Below the pieces are notes generated by a model, which did not search any database, had not been told where the DNA came from, and was given only the letters and a program-made list of their open reading frames with translations. Of a stretch of DNA of 64,000 bases, positions 26,707 to 35,703 are shown in pieces. The stretch's first letter is position 1. Every line of letters begins with the position of its first letter. A program made the position numbers and the translations under genes. Origin of the DNA: Scandinavium manionii (GTDB taxonomy: Bacteria; Pseudomonadota; Gammaproteobacteria; Enterobacterales; Enterobacteriaceae); NCBI RefSeq assembly GCF_024764775.1, contig NZ_JALIGC010000032.1, positions 107,928 to 171,927 on the forward strand, in the 5' to 3' direction.

Positions 26707-27831
26707 ATGACAACCCTTCATCGGCCCCGAGATTTACCGCAGATCCTGCTGTCGGTGCTGTTTTTAAGCCTCATGATCGTGGCATGCTTGTGGATAGTAC
26801 AACCCTTCGTTCTGGGCTTTGCGTGGGCCGCGACAATCGTTATCGCCACCTGGCCAGTCCTGCTAAAACTCCAGCGTTTACTGCTTGGCCGCCGCTCACT
26901 GGCGGTACTGGTGATGACCCTGCTGCTTTTTTTACTGTTCGTTATTCCAATCGCGTTGCTGGTCAACAGCCTGGTGGATGGCAGCACGCCACTCGTTCAC
27001 GCGATTAGCGCTGGCAATATTTCGCCGCCGGATCTCGCCTGGCTGAACAGCATTCCGCTGGTCGGCAGCAAACTGTACGCAGGTTGGCACAGCCTGTTGG
27101 ACATGGGCGGCTCGGCTATCATGGCTAAGGTTCGCCCATATATCGGCACCACCACCACCTGGTTTGTTGGCCAGGCGGCGCATATTGGCCGCTTTATGAT
27201 GCACTGCGGTCTGATGCTGTTGTTCAGTGCGCTGCTGTACTGGCAGGGTGAAAAAGTGGCCTTCGGCGTGCGTTACTTTGCCACTCGCCTGGCGGCTAAA
27301 CGTGGCGATGCGGCGGTGCTGCTGGCAGGACAAGCCATTCGCGCCGTGGCGCTTGGCGTGGTCGTCACCGCGCTGGTGCAGGCGGTTCTGGGCGGTATCG
27401 GCCTGGCGATTTCCGGCGTGCCTTACGCGACGCTGCTGACCGTGGTGATGATTTTCTCCTGTCTGGTACAGCTCGGTCCGTTGGTGGTGCTTATTCCGTC
27501 CATCATCTGGCTGTACTGGACCGGCGATACCACCTGGGGCACCGTGCTGCTGGTGTGGAGCTGCGTGGTGGGCACCATGGATAACTTCATCCGTCCGATG
27601 CTGATTCGTATGGGCGCAGACCTGCCGATGATACTTATCCTCACCGGCGTTATCGGCGGCCTGATTGCGTTTGGTATGATTGGCTTGTTCATTGGCCCGG
27701 TTCTGCTGGCAGTCTCCTGGCGTCTGTTTGATGCCTGGGTGCGAGAAGTGCCGCCACCGTCTGACGATGCTGAAGAAGTGCTTGAGGAACTTGAGACTTT
27801 GGAAGCTAGCCACGACAAGCTCGGCAGCTGA
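26707..27831 (+). CDS. ydiK: YdiK, AI-2E-family inner-membrane protein
   Basis: 374 residues, mostly hydrophobic with seven to eight membrane segments; it follows E. coli YdiK through the central 'TTTTWFVGQAAHIGRF' block and the IGLFIGPVLLA end. The AI-2E family includes TqsA, reported to export autoinducer-2, but YdiK's own substrate is unknown. The charged C-terminal tail (EEVLEELETLEA) is cytoplasmic. It is transcribed divergently from ydiJ across a 227-bp gap. A hairpin follows the stop. Confidence 0.9.
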   Translation: MTTLHRPRDLPQILLSVLFLSLMIVACLWIVQPFVLGFAWAATIVIATWPVLLKLQRLLLGRRSLAVLVMTLLLFLLFVIPIALLVNSLVDGSTPLVHAISAGNISPPDLAWLNSIPLVGSKLYAGWHSLLDMGGSAIMAKVRPYIGTTTTWFVGQAAHIGRFMMHCGLMLLFSALLYWQGEKVAFGVRYFATRLAAKRGDAAVLLAGQAIRAVALGVVVTALVQAVLGGIGLAISGVPYATLLTVVMIFSCLVQLGPLVVLIPSIIWLYWTGDTTWGTVLLVWSCVVGTMDNFIRPMLIRMGADLPMILILTGVIGGLIAFGMIGLFIGPVLLAVSWRLFDAWVREVPPPSDDAEEVLEELETLEASHDKLGS

Positions 27832-27839
27832 TAAAACGT

Positions 27840-27866
27840 GGCCCGGACGCACCCTTGCACCGGGCC
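27840..27866. repeat. REP-like stem-loop after ydiK
   Basis: GGCCCGG (27840-27846) / CCGGGCC (27860-27866) with a 13-nt loop, eight bases past the ydiK stop. No T-run follows, so it may be a REP-like or processing hairpin rather than a simple terminator. Confidence 0.4.
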
Positions 27867-28025
27867 TGATACTTAAGCATTACTTATCGTTATTGCCCCA
27901 CTGCGCCGTTATTCTGCTCACAATCACCGCTAACGCCCATTCAGAACTCTCAAATCCTTTACGTTTTTTTAACGATTAAGACCAATCTGATCGACGCAAA
28001 AATTCTGCATGCCTACTATTAGCTC

Positions 28026-28131
28026 ACGGTTATAAATCAACACCTTGATTTATAAGCATGGAAATCCCCTGAGTGAAACAACGAATTGCTGTGTGTAGTC
28101 TTTGCCCATCTCCCACGATGGGCTTTTTTTT
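28026..28131 (+). ncRNA. rprA: RprA small RNA
   Basis: The stretch beginning ACGGTTATAAATCAAC and ending in CCCATC-TCCCACGATGGGC followed by eight T is nearly identical to E. coli RprA, about 106 nt. RprA pairs through Hfq with the rpoS leader to activate its translation and also targets csgD. A -10 TACTAT lies at 28014-28019, seven bases upstream. The segment AACGATTAAGACCAATCTGATCG upstream is where E. coli has its RcsB site; I infer RcsB control. The terminator ends six bases before the 3' end of the convergent beta-glucosidase gene. Confidence 0.95.
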
Positions 28132-28136
28132 ATCCT

Positions 28137-30509
28137 TTATTTGACCTCACAGCGGCTCAGCATCTGCCAGTTTTTCGCCAATTCTCGTGTGGTTCCGCTG
28201 ACCTTAGCGATCACCGAGCCATGAACATCTGCCGATGATGACCCCGCCATCAGCGTAAATTCACCCGGTTCGACGATACGTTTCCCGTTACGGTCGGTAA
28301 AGTTCAGCATGTCGACGGGCACATGGAAGGCCAGCGTCGCCGACTGGTTCGGAATCAGCTCTACGCGCTGGAACGCTTTCAGCTCTTTCACCGGACGTAC
28401 CATCGACGCCACGTTATCGCGCACATACAGCTGCACCACTTCGCTGCCGCGACGTTCACCGATGTTGGTCAGCGTGACCTGCACTACAATATCTCCATCG
28501 ATAGCCACTTCAGGCGTGATAAGCGTCAGATCGCTCCATTGGAACTGCGTCCAGCCTTTACCGTAGCCAAATGGATAGCGACTGCCGAAATGGAAAGCGA
28601 ACGGCGTGCCGCCGCTTTTCAGTTTGTGGTTGTAGTAATACGGCATCGCCCCAGCGCTTTTCGGTACGCTGACCACCAGCCGCCCTTGCGGTTCGGCGCG
28701 TCCGGTCAGGACATCGGCAATGGCCCAGCCGCCCTCCTGACCCGGCGCCCAGGCCATCAACAGTGCAGCAACGCTATCTTCCAGCCCTTGCAGGTTATAC
28801 GGCCGGCCGCCGGTCATCACGACCACCACCGGTTTGCCGGTCGCCACCAGCGCGGTTAATAATTGCTGCTGAACCCCCGGCAGATTCAGTGAGTCGGTAT
28901 CGGAGCCCTCGCCGACGGTACCACTCTGAAACAGCCCGGCCAGATCGCCCACACAGGCCACGATCACATCGCTTTCCTGCGCTACCCGCAGCGCATCAGG
29001 AATAAGCGAGGTGTCCATACTGACCGGAGACTGCTGCAGCGCTTTACCACTGCTGTCTCCCGGAAAGACCGGTGCGCCCGCCATGCGTTTTTCGATGATA
29101 TGGCAGCCCCTGGCATAGCGGACATTCTCTTCACCCAGCGTCTGTCGCAGTGCCGCCAGCGGCGTGGTGACTTGCGACGTTTGCTCAAGCATATCGCTGA
29201 TAATCAGGTGTACCGGGAAGCTGTAGCCGCTCAGCAGCGCCAGCGGATCGTCCGCCGTCGGGCCAATCACCGCCACGCGCGGTTTCCCGATAAACGGCAG
29301 CACGCCGTTGTTTTCCAGCAGCGTCAGTGAGCGCGTGGCCACATCCCGCGCCGCCTGCCGCGTTTGCGCACTTTGCAGTTCAATCGCGTTTTCATCGGTG
29401 TAAGGCTGCTCAAACAGCCCAAGTCGGAATTTCTCTGTCAGCGTCCGCGCCACGATTTCATCTATTTTCGCCATCGTTATCAGCCCCCGCTCCACGGCCT
29501 GCGCCAGATGACGCGCACAATCATCCTTCGGCAGTTCCACGTCTAATCCGGCATTAAAGGCCAGCGCGGCAGACTCTGCCGCGTCGTGCGACACGCCATG
29601 ATGCTGGTGCAGCAAACTTATTCCGCCATAATCCGCCACGATGATGCCGTCAAAACCCCACTGCTCACGCAACACGGTGGTCATCAGGAACCCATCGCTA
29701 TGCCCCGGCTGGTTATCAATATCGTGATAGGCAGGCATCACCGAACCGGCGTTAGCGAGTTTCACCGCCATTTCAAACGGCAGCAGGAAGGTATCGTTCA
29801 GTTCGCAGAACCCCAGATGGACAGGCGCATGGTTTCTCGCCCCTTCACTGAATGAATGACCGACATAGTGTTTCAGCGTGGCCAGTAAATCGCGTTTTTC
29901 GCCCTGTAAACCTTCGACGTAGGCGCTGGCCATGACGCCAACCAGCCACGGATCTTCACCAAAGGTTTCTTCGGTGCGGCCCCAGCGCACGTCGCGCGAC
30001 ACGTCCAGTACCGGTGCCAGCCCCTGATGGCATCCGGTCGCGCGAGCCTCCTCCCCGATACATTCCGCGGCATAGCGAATCAGTTCAGGATCCCAGGTCG
30101 AACCGTAGTTCAGTGAAGATGGGAATAACGTTGCGTCTTTGCACAGCAGACCCACCAGGCACTCCTCATGGAACAAGGCCGGAATACCGAGCCGCGTCTC
30201 TTCCACTAGCATTTTTTGCAGGCGGTTTGCGGCGCGCACCCCGGTTCGGGCATCAACAATGTGTGTCCCCATTGGACGGGTGATTTGCCCGACGCCGAGT
30301 TTCAGCCGCTCATTTAACGAAGCCTGAGCGGATACCCCGGCAAATTCATCACTCATGTCGCTGCGTTCGCGGTGATCGCCGGTTTCACTCAGCACCAGCC
30401 AATAGGCGTGCATCTGGGCAAACTTCTCTTCTGGCGTCATTCGCGCCAGCAAATCAGCAACACGTTCAGCGACTGGACGCTGCGCATCCTTATACAGTGC
30501 GGTCATCAA
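28137..30509 (-). CDS. Glycoside hydrolase family 3 beta-glucosidase-like enzyme
   Basis: 790 residues. N-terminal TIM barrel with conserved GHA-type stretch: ALFHEECLVGLL near 110-121, APVLDVSRDVRWGRTEETFGED near 167-188, LKHYVGHSFSEGARN near 215, and the nucleophile Asp in IIVADYGGI near 293. A second alpha/beta domain spans about 390-610, and a C-terminal fibronectin-III-like domain (VVQLYVRD) follows. There is no signal peptide, so it is cytoplasmic and should act on imported oligosaccharides or glycosides (beta-glucosides or xylosides). It is accessory: inserted between rprA and ppsA, where E. coli has other genes. The start is MMTALY; either ATG is possible. Confidence 0.88.
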   Translation of the reverse strand: MMTALYKDAQRPVAERVADLLARMTPEEKFAQMHAYWLVLSETGDHRERSDMSDEFAGVSAQASLNERLKLGVGQITRPMGTHIVDARTGVRAANRLQKMLVEETRLGIPALFHEECLVGLLCKDATLFPSSLNYGSTWDPELIRYAAECIGEEARATGCHQGLAPVLDVSRDVRWGRTEETFGEDPWLVGVMASAYVEGLQGEKRDLLATLKHYVGHSFSEGARNHAPVHLGFCELNDTFLLPFEMAVKLANAGSVMPAYHDIDNQPGHSDGFLMTTVLREQWGFDGIIVADYGGISLLHQHHGVSHDAAESAALAFNAGLDVELPKDDCARHLAQAVERGLITMAKIDEIVARTLTEKFRLGLFEQPYTDENAIELQSAQTRQAARDVATRSLTLLENNGVLPFIGKPRVAVIGPTADDPLALLSGYSFPVHLIISDMLEQTSQVTTPLAALRQTLGEENVRYARGCHIIEKRMAGAPVFPGDSSGKALQQSPVSMDTSLIPDALRVAQESDVIVACVGDLAGLFQSGTVGEGSDTDSLNLPGVQQQLLTALVATGKPVVVVMTGGRPYNLQGLEDSVAALLMAWAPGQEGGWAIADVLTGRAEPQGRLVVSVPKSAGAMPYYYNHKLKSGGTPFAFHFGSRYPFGYGKGWTQFQWSDLTLITPEVAIDGDIVVQVTLTNIGERRGSEVVQLYVRDNVASMVRPVKELKAFQRVELIPNQSATLAFHVPVDMLNFTDRNGKRIVEPGEFTLMAGSSSADVHGSVIAKVSGTTRELAKNWQMLSRCEVK

Positions 30510-30567
30510 CTTCCCCTCCGTTAAGGTTTATCTGGTTGAGAAGCAGTATTCAGAACCGGGCGAAGGG

Positions 30568-30579
30568 CGACAATTGTCG
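30568..30579. promoter_or_regulatory. Perfect palindrome in the GH3 promoter region
   Basis: CGACAATTGTCG, a 12-bp perfect palindrome 59 bp upstream of the beta-glucosidase ATG. It is a candidate operator for a local regulator, but no regulator gene is adjacent. Confidence 0.35.
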
Positions 30580-30653
30580 AAATTAACAGCGAAGTTATGA
30601 TTTTTCGTTTTGTTTCAATTCTGTGAAGGCGCTCGACAAACTGCGCCGTGCAT

Positions 30654-30685
30654 AAAAAAGCCCCGACAGCGCAAGCTGCCGGGGC
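30654..30685 (-). terminator. ppsA Rho-independent terminator
   Basis: GCCCCGACAGC (30660-30670) / GCTGCCGGGGC (30675-30685) with a GCAA tetraloop, followed by six T on the minus strand (30659-30654). It lies 13 bp past the ppsA stop. Confidence 0.93.
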
Positions 30686-30698
30686 GTTGATTGAGCAA

Positions 30699-33077
30699 TT
30701 ACTTACGCAGTTCGGCGAGGCTCAGCCAGGTCTGTACCACGGTATCCGGGTTCAGCGACAGGCTGTCGATTCCCTCTTCCATCAGCCAGGCGGCGAAATC
30801 CTCATGGTCAGACGGACCCTGACCGCAGATGCCGACGTATTTACCCTGCTTCTTCGCCGCGCGAATCGACATCGACAGCAGCGCTTTCACCGCCTCGTTG
30901 CGTTCATCGAACAGTTCAGACACCACGCCGGAGTCACGGTCCAGACCCAACGTCAGCTGAGTCATGTCGTTCGAGCCGATAGAGAAGCCGTCGAAATACT
31001 CGAGGAACTGTTCCGCCAGCAGCGCGTTGGATGGGATCTCGCACATCATGATGATTTTGAGGCCGTTTTCGCCACGTTTCAGGCCCTGACGCGCCAGCTC
31101 ATCGATCACCGCTTTCGCCTGATCCACGGTACGCACGAACGGGATCATGATTTCCACGTTGGTGAGATCCATTTCGTTACGCACACGTTTCACCGCGTCG
31201 CACTCCAGCGCGAAGCAGTCGCGGAAGCTGTCAGCCACGTAGCGACCCGCGCCACGGAAGCCCAGCATTGGGTTCTCTTCTTCCGGCTCGTAACGCTCGC
31301 CGCCCACCAGATTGGCGTATTCGTTAGATTTAAAGTCAGAGAGACGCACAATCACGCGTTTCGGGTAGAACGCCGCGCCGAGCGTAGCGATCCCTTCGGT
31401 CAGACGGCCAACATAGAACTCTTTTGGCGAGTCGTAGCCTTTCATCATTTCGCGAATTTCGTTTTGCAGCTTCGCGTCCTGGTCGTCAAATTCCAGCAGC
31501 GCGCGTGGGTGCACGCCGATCATGCGGTTGATGATGAATTCCAGACGCGCCAGACCGACGCCTTCGTTCGGCAGGCAGGCAAAGTCAAACGCACGATCCG
31601 GGTTGCCAACGTTCATCATGATTTTCAGTGGCAGATCCGGCATGGTGTCGACGGTGGAGCTTTTCACGCTGAAGTCGAGCATTTCGGCGTAAACGTAACC
31701 GGTGTCGCCTTCGGCACAGGACACGGTGACTTTCTCGTCATCCTTCATGCGCTCGGTCGCATCGCCACAGCCGACGACTGCCGGAATGCCCAATTCACGG
31801 GCGATAATTGCTGCGTGACAGGTCCGTCCGCCGCGGTTGGTAACAATCGCCGCCGCCTTTTTCATGATCGGTTCCCAGTCCGGGTCGGTCATGTCGGTAA
31901 CTAATACATCACCCGGCTGAATGCGGTTCATTTCACTGATATCGTGAATGACTTTCACCGGTCCTGCGCCGATGCGATGCCCAATAGCACGACCTTCGGC
32001 AATGATTTTGCCCTGCGCGTGCAGCGTATAACGTTCTGTCACCTGGCCTCGAGAACGCACGGTTTCCGGACGCGCCTGCACGATAAACAGTTTGCCGGTG
32101 TGACCGTCTTTGGCCCACTCAATGTCCATCGGGCGACCGTAGTGTTTCTCAATCTGTATCGCCTGTTTTGCCAGTTCCTGCACTTCGTCGTCGGTCAACG
32201 AGAAGCGATCGCGATCAGCCTGCGGCACATCTTCGATGCGCACCTGCTTACCGTGTTCCTGGGTTGGGGCATACACCATACGAATCTTTTTCGAGCCCAT
32301 GGTGCGGCGCACGATGGACGGGCGACCTTTCTCCAGCGTCGGCTTGTGGACGTAAAACTCGTCCGGGTTAACCGCGCCCTGCACCACCATTTCGCCAAGG
32401 CCGAAGGCAGAGGTGATGAACACCACCTGATCAAAGCCGGATTCGGTATCGATGGAGAACATGACGCCAGCGGAACCGAGGTCGGAACGCACCATACGCT
32501 GCACGCCCGCTGAGAGCGCGACGCCGCGATGGTCATAGCCCTGATGCACACGGTAGGAAATCGCGCGGTCGTTAAACAGGGAGGCGAAGACATGCTTCAC
32601 CGCCACCAGCACCGCGTCGTAGCCCTGAACGTTAAGGAACGTTTCCTGTTGACCGGCGAAGGAAGCATCCGGCATATCTTCGGCAGTCGCGGAAGAACGC
32701 ACGGCAAACGACGCATCGGCGTCGTCAGACGAAAGCTGGTTATAGGCCTGATGAATCGCCTGTTCCAGCTCTGCTGTGAAGGGAGTGTCGATAATCCATT
32801 GCCGAATTTGCGCACCGGCTTTCGCCAGGGCGGAGACGTCGTCGATGTCGGTTTCATCCAGCAACTGATAAATACGCTGGTTCACGCCGCTCTGGTCGAG
32901 GAACTGATTGAAAGCATCAGCCGTGGTAGCAAACCCGTTGGGTACGGAAACGCCCAAATCGGACAGATTAGTAATCATTTCACCCAGGGAGGCATTTTTG
33001 CCTCCAACGCTGTCTACATCATTCATGCCGAGTTGGTTATACCAAAGCACCAGCGGTGACGAGCCATTGTTGGACAT
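30699..33077 (-). CDS. ppsA: Phosphoenolpyruvate synthase
   Basis: 792 residues, same length as E. coli PpsA. N-terminal ATP-grasp domain; swivelling phosphohistidine domain with GGRTCHAAIIARELGIPAVV, where the catalytic His sits near 421; C-terminal PEP/pyruvate-binding barrel with GSNDMTQLTLGLDRDS near 700 and CGQGPSDHEDF near 750, carrying the catalytic Cys. It makes PEP from pyruvate and ATP for gluconeogenesis, the reverse of PykF. A Cra-type site lies in the divergent promoter region. PpsR, encoded divergently, controls it by reversible phosphorylation. Confidence 0.98.
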   Translation of the reverse strand: MSNNGSSPLVLWYNQLGMNDVDSVGGKNASLGEMITNLSDLGVSVPNGFATTADAFNQFLDQSGVNQRIYQLLDETDIDDVSALAKAGAQIRQWIIDTPFTAELEQAIHQAYNQLSSDDADASFAVRSSATAEDMPDASFAGQQETFLNVQGYDAVLVAVKHVFASLFNDRAISYRVHQGYDHRGVALSAGVQRMVRSDLGSAGVMFSIDTESGFDQVVFITSAFGLGEMVVQGAVNPDEFYVHKPTLEKGRPSIVRRTMGSKKIRMVYAPTQEHGKQVRIEDVPQADRDRFSLTDDEVQELAKQAIQIEKHYGRPMDIEWAKDGHTGKLFIVQARPETVRSRGQVTERYTLHAQGKIIAEGRAIGHRIGAGPVKVIHDISEMNRIQPGDVLVTDMTDPDWEPIMKKAAAIVTNRGGRTCHAAIIARELGIPAVVGCGDATERMKDDEKVTVSCAEGDTGYVYAEMLDFSVKSSTVDTMPDLPLKIMMNVGNPDRAFDFACLPNEGVGLARLEFIINRMIGVHPRALLEFDDQDAKLQNEIREMMKGYDSPKEFYVGRLTEGIATLGAAFYPKRVIVRLSDFKSNEYANLVGGERYEPEEENPMLGFRGAGRYVADSFRDCFALECDAVKRVRNEMDLTNVEIMIPFVRTVDQAKAVIDELARQGLKRGENGLKIIMMCEIPSNALLAEQFLEYFDGFSIGSNDMTQLTLGLDRDSGVVSELFDERNEAVKALLSMSIRAAKKQGKYVGICGQGPSDHEDFAAWLMEEGIDSLSLNPDTVVQTWLSLAELRK

Positions 33078-33414
33078 CGAAACAATCCTTATATGAATTA
33101 AGAAAATCGCCAGAGAAAGGCTGGCTTCGTTATTTATCCTGCCATAATTAACGTGACGGGAAAAAAGGTGAATCGTTCAAGCAGAATAATTTTTTGCTTT
33201 TTAAGAAAGTTCCCCGAAAACCCTTAACTCTATGATTATTGAGGAATCCCACATAAAAAGACGGTTTATAGCCCTCCACCATAAAAATGAACACCCCTTT
33301 TCACATAAAATAAAAACCACGTTTCATTTTTAAATTCGAGACAAAACTGACTCAGATGTGATTAAAATAAATATAGGCTTCATGGAATTAACTTAATCTT
33401 ACCGGATGGTCAAA
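33078..33414. promoter_or_regulatory. ppsA-ppsR divergent region with Cra site
   Basis: 337 bp without a gene. GTGAATCGTTCAAGC (33168-33182) matches the Cra consensus (TGAAWCG) 91 bp upstream of the ppsA ATG, where Cra activates in E. coli. The rest is strongly AT-rich with no further motif that I can assign. Confidence 0.75.
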
Positions 33415-34248
33415 ATGGATATAAATGTCGATCGCCATGTGTTTTACATTTCTGACGGTACCGCCATTACCGCCGAGGTGCTAGGGCACGCGGTGATGTC
33501 GCAATTCCCGGTGTCGGTCAACAGCATTACCCTGCCGTTTGTCGAAAGCGAAAGCCGGGCGAAGGCGGTAAAGGAACAGATTGACGCGATTTATCAGCAA
33601 TCTGGCATCCGTCCGCTGGTCTTCTATTCGATTGTCATTCCGGAAATTCGCACCATCATTCTGCAAAGCGAAGGCTTCTGTCAGGACATCGTGCAGGCGC
33701 TGGTTGCGCCGTTGCAGGAAGAACTGAAGCTCGACCCGACGCCGATTGCTCATCGCACCCACGGCCTTACGCCAGGGAATCTCACTAAATATGATGCCCG
33801 TATCGCCGCCATTGACTACACGTTGGCACACGATGACGGCGTTTCGCTGCGCAATCTCGATCAGGCGCAGGTGATCTTGCTCGGCGTTTCACGCTGCGGC
33901 AAAACCCCGACCAGCCTTTACCTCGCAATGCAGTTTGGGATCCGCGCCGCCAACTATCCGTTTATCGCCGACGATATGGATAATCTGGTGCTGCCCGCCG
34001 CGCTGAAACCGTTACAGCATAAATTATTCGGGCTGACCATCGACCCGGAACGTCTGGCCGCCATTCGTGAAGAGCGCCGCGAAAACAGCCGCTATGCATC
34101 GATGCGCCAGTGCCGTATGGAAGTCACCGAAGTCGAAGCGCTGTACCGTAAAAACCAAATCCCGTGGATCAACAGTACTAACTATTCGGTGGAAGAAATC
34201 GCAACCAAAATCCTCGACATGATGGGACTCAATCGCCGCATGTACTAA
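33415..34248 (+). CDS. ppsR: PEP synthetase regulatory protein (kinase/pyrophosphorylase)
   Basis: 277 residues from the ATG at 33415, the E. coli length; an ATG three codons earlier is less likely. It contains DUF299 signatures: 'DRHVFYISDGTAITAEVLGH' near 5-24 and the P-loop GVSRCGKTPTSLYLA near 151-165. The protein inactivates PpsA by ADP-dependent phosphorylation of a threonine next to its catalytic histidine and reverses this with phosphate. The stop codon lies inside a TrpR-type operator that serves the downstream aroH gene. Confidence 0.96.
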   Translation: MDINVDRHVFYISDGTAITAEVLGHAVMSQFPVSVNSITLPFVESESRAKAVKEQIDAIYQQSGIRPLVFYSIVIPEIRTIILQSEGFCQDIVQALVAPLQEELKLDPTPIAHRTHGLTPGNLTKYDARIAAIDYTLAHDDGVSLRNLDQAQVILLGVSRCGKTPTSLYLAMQFGIRAANYPFIADDMDNLVLPAALKPLQHKLFGLTIDPERLAAIREERRENSRYASMRQCRMEVTEVEALYRKNQIPWINSTNYSVEEIATKILDMMGLNRRMY

Positions 34249-34261
34249 CACACTAGTACAT
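34240..34261 (+). promoter_or_regulatory. TrpR-type operator of aroH overlapping the ppsR stop codon
   Basis: ATGTACTA-ACACAC-TAGTACAT is a perfect 8-6-8 palindrome containing the TrpR half-sites GTACTA/TAGTAC. It includes the last codons of ppsR. A possible -10 TATCAT follows at 34277-34282, so the operator would cover the -35 region and block aroH transcription when tryptophan is abundant. Confidence 0.85.
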
Positions 34262-34295
34262 CATTGCAAAATGCGCTATCATCTTTTTGCAATGT

Positions 34296-34365
34296 ATGCG
34301 CATCACGTTGCTGAATCGGTGTTGAACCTTGAATTCAGCAGAGATTGGTTTATCGTGATGCGCAT
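34296..34365 (+). repeat. Nested hairpin in the aroH leader
   Basis: Outer arms ATGCGCATCACG (34296-34307) / CGTGATGCGCAT (34354-34365), 12 bp perfect. Inner arms TGCTGAAT (34309-34316) / ATTCAGCA (34333-34340), 8 bp perfect. It lies between the promoter and the ATG at 34414, so it would form in the mRNA leader. No T-run follows, so it is not a simple terminator. Confidence 0.7.
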
Positions 34366-34413
34366 CACTTCCGGTATTCCTGCCGTAGAAGCCACCAAAT
34401 TCTGAGAGTTCCA

Positions 34414-35460
34414 ATGAACAAAACTGATGAACTGCGTTCGGCGCGCATCGACAGTCTGGTAACGCCTGCTGAACTGGCGCAACGTTACCCTGTCACTTCC
34501 GGGGTTGCCGGTCACGTTACCGCCTCCCGCCGTCGCATCGAAAAAATCCTCAACGGCGAAGATAAACGTCTGTTAGTGGTGATTGGCCCCTGCTCCATCC
34601 ATGACCTGGATGCAGCAATGGATTACGCGCATCGTCTGCAGTCGCTGCGTGAAAAACACCAGTCGCGCCTTGAAATCGTGATGCGTACCTATTTCGAAAA
34701 ACCGCGTACGGTAGTGGGCTGGAAAGGCCTGATTTCCGATCCGGATCTCAACGGCAGCTACCGCGTAAATCACGGTATCGAGCAGGCACGCAAGCTGCTG
34801 CTGCAGGTCAATGAATTGGGCGTCCCCACTGCCACCGAGTTTCTCGATATGGTGACCGGTCAGTTCATCGCCGATTTAATCAGCTGGGGCGCCATTGGTG
34901 CGCGTACAACGGAAAGTCAAATTCACCGTGAAATGGCCTCCGCGCTCTCCTGCCCGGTCGGGTTCAAAAACGGCACTGACGGTAATACCCGCATTGCCGT
35001 GGATGCAATCCGTGCCGCGCGCGCCAGTCATATGTTCCTCTCGCCGGACAAAAACGGTCAGATGACGATTTATCAGACCAGCGGTAACCCGTACGGTCAC
35101 ATCATCATGCGCGGCGGCAAAAAGCCGAACTATCATGCGTCAGACATTGCGGTCGCCTGCGATACGCTGCACGAATTCGACCTGCCGGAACAACTGGTTA
35201 TCGATTTCAGCCACGGCAACTGCCAGAAACAGCACCGCCGTCAGCTGGAAGTGTGTGACGATATCTGTCAGCAAATTCGCAATGGTTCGACGGCGATTGC
35301 CGGGATTATGGCGGAAAGCTTCCTGCGCGAAGGCACGCAAAAAATCGTGGGCGGACAGCCACTGGTGTACGGGCAGTCGATCACCGATCCTTGTCTGAGC
35401 TGGGAAGACAGCGAAATTCTGTTGGATAAACTTGCTGCGGCGATTGATACCCGCTTCTGA
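34414..35460 (+). CDS. aroH: 3-deoxy-D-arabino-heptulosonate-7-phosphate synthase, Trp-sensitive
   Basis: 348 residues from the ATG at 34414; the frame is open for 23 codons upstream, but MNKTDELRS matches the E. coli start. It condenses PEP and erythrose 4-phosphate, the first step of the shikimate pathway. Signatures: VIGPCSIHD near 58-66 (metal Cys), EIVMRTYFEKPRTVVGWKGL near 88-107, GARTTESQIHRE near 178, and the metal ligand His in DFSHGN near 263. Placement after a TrpR-type operator and next to ppsR identifies it as AroH rather than AroG or AroF. Confidence 0.96.
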   Translation: MNKTDELRSARIDSLVTPAELAQRYPVTSGVAGHVTASRRRIEKILNGEDKRLLVVIGPCSIHDLDAAMDYAHRLQSLREKHQSRLEIVMRTYFEKPRTVVGWKGLISDPDLNGSYRVNHGIEQARKLLLQVNELGVPTATEFLDMVTGQFIADLISWGAIGARTTESQIHREMASALSCPVGFKNGTDGNTRIAVDAIRAARASHMFLSPDKNGQMTIYQTSGNPYGHIIMRGGKKPNYHASDIAVACDTLHEFDLPEQLVIDFSHGNCQKQHRRQLEVCDDICQQIRNGSTAIAGIMAESFLREGTQKIVGGQPLVYGQSITDPCLSWEDSEILLDKLAAAIDTRF

Positions 35461-35471
35461 GTGTGCTTTTC

Positions 35472-35499
35472 GTGTCGGGCGAAACACGTTGCCCGGCAC
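35472..35499 (+). terminator. Stem-loop after aroH
   Basis: GTGTCGGGC (35472-35480) / GCCCGGCAC (35491-35499), one G-U pair, starting eleven bases after the aroH stop. The T-run is missing, so it is a weak terminator or stability element. Confidence 0.45.
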
Positions 35500-35658
35500 G
35501 GAAATCTCCCGTTTACCTCTCCTCGCTCCCTTCAAAAACCGGCAGCCATCGTCGGCTAATAAAGTACGTCGCCGGACAATATCCTCCTGTACCGAAACAA
35601 TCTTTTTTGATCCAGTCACCTATTTTTCACAAAAGGGGTTGCTGAGTTTTTTGATTTG

Positions 35659-35677
35659 TTGATAATGATTATCATTG
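35659..35677 (+). promoter_or_regulatory. Fur box of the haem uptake operon
   Basis: TTGATAATGATTATCATTG matches the 19-bp Fur consensus with a perfect TGATAATGATTATCA core. It ends 26 bp before the hemP ATG, so Fur-iron would block transcription of hemP-hemR-hmuSTUV. Confidence 0.9.
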
Positions 35678-35703
35678 TTACATTGATTGCTATTTTTAAC
35701 ACT

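Noticed and set aside
30648..31904. 418-codon open frame antisense to ppsA
   Set aside because: It mirrors ppsA with a His- and Arg-rich, low-complexity composition and no ribosome site. High-GC coding strands often leave such shadows.
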